The notes beneath the pieces were generated by a model. The model was not told the DNA's origin, searched no databases, and saw nothing but the letters and a program-made list of their open reading frames with translations. Shown here piece by piece: positions 4,557 through 5,957 of a DNA stretch of 5,957 nucleotides. The stretch is from contig JAEZAF010000197.1 in assembly GCA_023430545.1 (NCBI GenBank), positions 1 to 5,957 of the forward strand, written 5' to 3'. Every line of letters starts with the position of its first letter. Positions within the stretch are counted from its first letter, which is position 1. Source of the DNA: Chloroflexota bacterium (GTDB taxonomy: Bacteria > Chloroflexota > Anaerolineae > Aggregatilineales > Phototrophicaceae). The position numbers and the translations under genes are program-made.

Positions 4557-5132
4557 ATGTCCACACTCACACCGGATTATTCTAACTACTTCTGGCAGGG
4601 CGAGAAAATCCGACTGCGCCCGTGGCGGATGGAAGATGCCGAGCTGCGTTTCATCGCAACGCTGGACAGCCCGACGCTGGCGCTGCATGAGGACGGCATT
4701 GTGCTGCCGTCATCGCTCGAACTTCAGCAGGCATGGCTGGAGAAACGCGCCGGCTACAAGGATGATGCCATGCTCCGGTTTGCGATGGACAATCGGGACG
4801 GCGTCACCGTTGGGTGGATTACCATGCACAGCCGCGATCAGAAGAACGGGATCTTCGGTTTCGGTATCGCCGTGTATCGTGCCCACAGAGGACACGGTTA
4901 TGCCATTGACGCGGCGCGGATCATCCTCAGGTACGGATTCTGGGAACAGCGCTACCAGAAGTGCAACTCGAACTGTGTCCATACCAATGCAGCATCGATC
5001 CGCCTGCACGAGAAACTGGGATTCATCCATGAAGGACGAATCCGGCGTAACGCATTCATTGACGGGCAGTATCTGGATGAGGTGTTATTCGGCCTGACGC
5101 GCGAAGAGTTCGATGAAACGATGAAGGCATAA
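4557..5132 (+). CDS. GNAT-family N-acetyltransferase, RimJ/RimL-like
   Basis: Transfers an acetyl group from acetyl-CoA to an amine; the acceptor (protein N-terminus, antibiotic or small molecule) cannot be decided from sequence. The product is 191 residues, normal for a one-domain GNAT. It opens with 'IRLRPWRMEDAEL' (residues 18-30), the typical first strand and helix of the RimJ/RimL group. The acetyl-CoA pyrophosphate loop is 'YRAHRGHGYAIDAARIIL' (107-124), with the 'RGxGYA' core at 111-116. Motif B follows: 'VHTNAASIRLHEKLGF' (141-156) and 'EGRIRRNAFIDGQYLDEV' (159-176). ATG 4557 is supported by GGAG (4547-4550), 6 bases upstream; in-frame starts at 4509 (GTG) and 4533 (ATG) lack one. It appears to be transcribed alone from the TATAAT promoter. 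Confidence 0.92.
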   Translation: MSTLTPDYSNYFWQGEKIRLRPWRMEDAELRFIATLDSPTLALHEDGIVLPSSLELQQAWLEKRAGYKDDAMLRFAMDNRDGVTVGWITMHSRDQKNGIFGFGIAVYRAHRGHGYAIDAARIILRYGFWEQRYQKCNSNCVHTNAASIRLHEKLGFIHEGRIRRNAFIDGQYLDEVLFGLTREEFDETMKA

Positions 5133-5142
5133 GACAAACCAC

Positions 5143-5256
5143 GCGAAACCAGTATTCCACGGCTCGAAGGCACTCATGCTTCAATCGATTATCACCGCAA
5201 AGAAGCCGGGGACACGCCAGAAACGCATTGAGACGTTTATCGCAAGGCGATCATGA
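5143..5256 (+). pseudogene. Decayed 3' fragment of a second YdeI/OmpD-associated family gene
   Basis: The frame through ATG 5176 reads 'MLQSIITAKKPGTRQKRIE' then 'TFIARRS' before TGA 5254-5256. From Leu at 5179 it matches residues 159-180 of the complete YdeI-family protein at 1822-2394 at 15 of 22 positions, including 'ITAKKP', 'RIE' and 'FIA'. The same frame upstream to about 5143 ('AKPVFHG') can be loosely placed on the preceding 'AKAFFEQ', with a small deletion. The expected 'MLKAGEKLHP' ending is lost; a shifted frame after 5242 contains 'IKAG', suggesting a frameshift. The N-terminal 80 percent is missing and the GNAT stop lies 10 bases before the relic. It is too short to work and is best read as a remnant of an ancient paralogue or of a replaced gene. 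Confidence 0.7.
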
Positions 5257-5294
5257 TGTCTTATATCAAAGCGGGTATATGACAAGTGGCGCAT

Positions 5295-5300
5295 TATGAT
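5295..5300 (+). promoter_or_regulatory. Possible -10 box of the RidA-family gene
   Basis: TATGAT (5295-5300) is five of six to the -10 consensus and lies 58 bases before the ATG, downstream of the ydeI relic. No acceptable -35 box was found at 16-18 bases; ATGACA (5279-5284) is too close. Weak call. Confidence 0.25.
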
Positions 5301-5357
5301 CGGTTAGTCCATACTTCCGATTCTCGCACATTTTCTTGCACTCAAGGGAAATGAAAC

Positions 5358-5753
5358 ATGGCAAAAGAGCGCATCAACACCGATAACGCACCGAAGGCAA
5401 TTGCATCTTACAGCCAGGCGATCAAGTCTAACGGTTTCATTTTTGTATCGGGTCAGGGGCCATTCGATCCGGCGTCAGGTGAGGTCGTTGGCGCTACAAT
5501 ACAGGAGCAGACCGCTCAATGCATTCGAAATATCGAGGCGATTCTTGTGGCAGGGGGCAGTTCGCTCGAAAATGCCGTCAGTGCAACCTTTATTCTGGCC
5601 GATGAAAATGACTTCGTGGGTATGAATGAAGAATGGGGCAAGTGGTTTGGCGATCTTCCACCCGCACGCCAGGGATCAAAGCTCGTTTTTCCTGAAATAA
5701 CTCCCAGATTTAAGGACATGAAGATTTCGATCTGGCTGATCGCAGAAGCCTGA
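5358..5753 (+). CDS. RidA/YjgF/UK114-family protein with a substituted active-site glutamate
   Basis: RidA proteins are small cytoplasmic trimers that hydrolyse reactive enamine and imine intermediates released by PLP-dependent dehydratases. The 131-residue length is typical. ATG 5358 has AGGG (5345-5348), 9 bases upstream. Conserved features present: 'NAPKAIASYSQAI' (10-22) with Tyr18; 'FVSGQGPFDPASGEVVG' (29-45); 'QCIRNIEAIL' (54-63); and 'PPARQGSK' (101-108) with Arg104, the counterpart of the substrate-carboxylate-binding Arg105 of E. coli RidA. In the last strand E. coli has 'KIEIEAIA' with Glu120, thought to position the catalytic water; here it is 'KISIWLIA' (122-129), so Ser124 and Trp126 replace Glu120 and Glu122. 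The family call is firm, but canonical imine deaminase activity is uncertain, so no gene symbol is given. Confidence 0.92.
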   Translation: MAKERINTDNAPKAIASYSQAIKSNGFIFVSGQGPFDPASGEVVGATIQEQTAQCIRNIEAILVAGGSSLENAVSATFILADENDFVGMNEEWGKWFGDLPPARQGSKLVFPEITPRFKDMKISIWLIAEA

Positions 5754-5811
5754 GAGCATGCAAATCTACGGGGCAGATTATGTCGTTTTATAATTCAATA
5801 CGGAGAAAAAC

Positions 5812-5833
5812 GGGCGACCACACAGGGTCGCCC
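5812..5833 (+). terminator. Hairpin downstream of the RidA-family gene
   Basis: GGGCGACC (5812-5819) and GGTCGCCC (5826-5833) form a perfect 8-base GC-rich stem with the 6-base loop ACACAG, 58 bases after the stop codon. The nearest T run (5850-5854) is 16 bases further on, so it is not a canonical intrinsic terminator, but the stem is strong enough to be the 3' end structure of the message. Confidence 0.5.
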
Positions 5834-5871
5834 CGTCACCACCGGACATTTTTCATTGATATAGAGTTGTG

Positions 5872-5897
5872 AGGACAGGGCAATCGCGTTCTGTCCT
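5872..5897. repeat. Second inverted repeat in the terminal gap
   Basis: AGGACAG (5872-5878) and CTGTCCT (5891-5897) are a perfect 7-base inverted repeat with a 12-base loop. It resembles the dispersed repeat in containing a GGACA core but otherwise differs. Bases 5898-5957 show no gene or clear signal. Confidence 0.35.
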
Positions 5898-5957
5898 ATA
5901 TTGATTTACAAGCCAGTCCCAACCGATACGGAATAAACTAAGCTGTCGCTGGGCTTT

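Noticed and set aside
5910..5957. Possible hairpin AAGCCAG with CTGGGCTT followed by TTT at the window end
   Set aside because: It needs a bulge, has a loop of over 30 bases, and the sequence is cut off, so it cannot be judged.
1..5957. CRISPR array, tRNA, rRNA or transposase gene
   Set aside because: No regularly spaced repeats, cloverleaf-like sequence, rRNA segment or DDE-type protein was found on either strand.

Overview
This 5,957-base window is ordinary bacterial chromosome with dense, short, mostly monocistronic genes and modest intergenic gaps. The housekeeping genes look moderately GC-rich, while the toxin-antitoxin pair, the minus-strand orphan and ridA look AT-richer by eye. Signals are bacterial: AGGA/GGAG-type ribosome binding sites, one perfect TATAAT box and one TTGACT/TAAAAT promoter. 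The protein set and the dispersed 'GTAGGGACACGGC' hairpin repeats remind me of Chloroflexota (Anaerolineae-like) genomes. That placement is an impression, not a proof; no rRNA or other phylogenetic marker is present apart from a purM fragment.

Layout. Bases 1-279 are the 3' end of purM (purine synthesis). A hairpin repeat (285-321) separates it from a convergent minus-strand orphan gene (330-650) whose product carries a GyrB-like 'KRPGMY' motif. A divergent intergenic region (651-806) holds symmetric outward-facing -10-like boxes and leads into an aldo/keto reductase (807-1721). After a long inverted repeat (1751-1812) comes a YdeI/OmpD-associated family gene (1822-2394). Next is a promoter with an overlapping palindrome that drives a type II toxin-antitoxin pair: a small antitoxin (2500-2730) overlapping a PIN-domain toxin (2717-3154). 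A 204-base, hairpin-rich leader precedes a signal-peptide-bearing nucleoside hydrolase (3359-4366), which is followed by a second copy of the hairpin repeat (4382-4408). A clear TATAAT promoter leads to a GNAT acetyltransferase (4557-5132). Between it and a RidA-family gene (5358-5753) lies a decayed fragment of a second YdeI-family gene (about 5143-5256). The window ends with two small hairpins and no further gene.

The genes do not form one pathway. The only clear functional unit is the toxin-antitoxin module. The most interesting non-coding signals are the leader of the nucleoside hydrolase, where one segment can pair with either of two partners and one pairing reaches the edge of the ribosome binding site; the palindrome at the toxin-antitoxin promoter; the repeat family sitting just after stop codons and flanking the orphan gene; and the ydeI relic.
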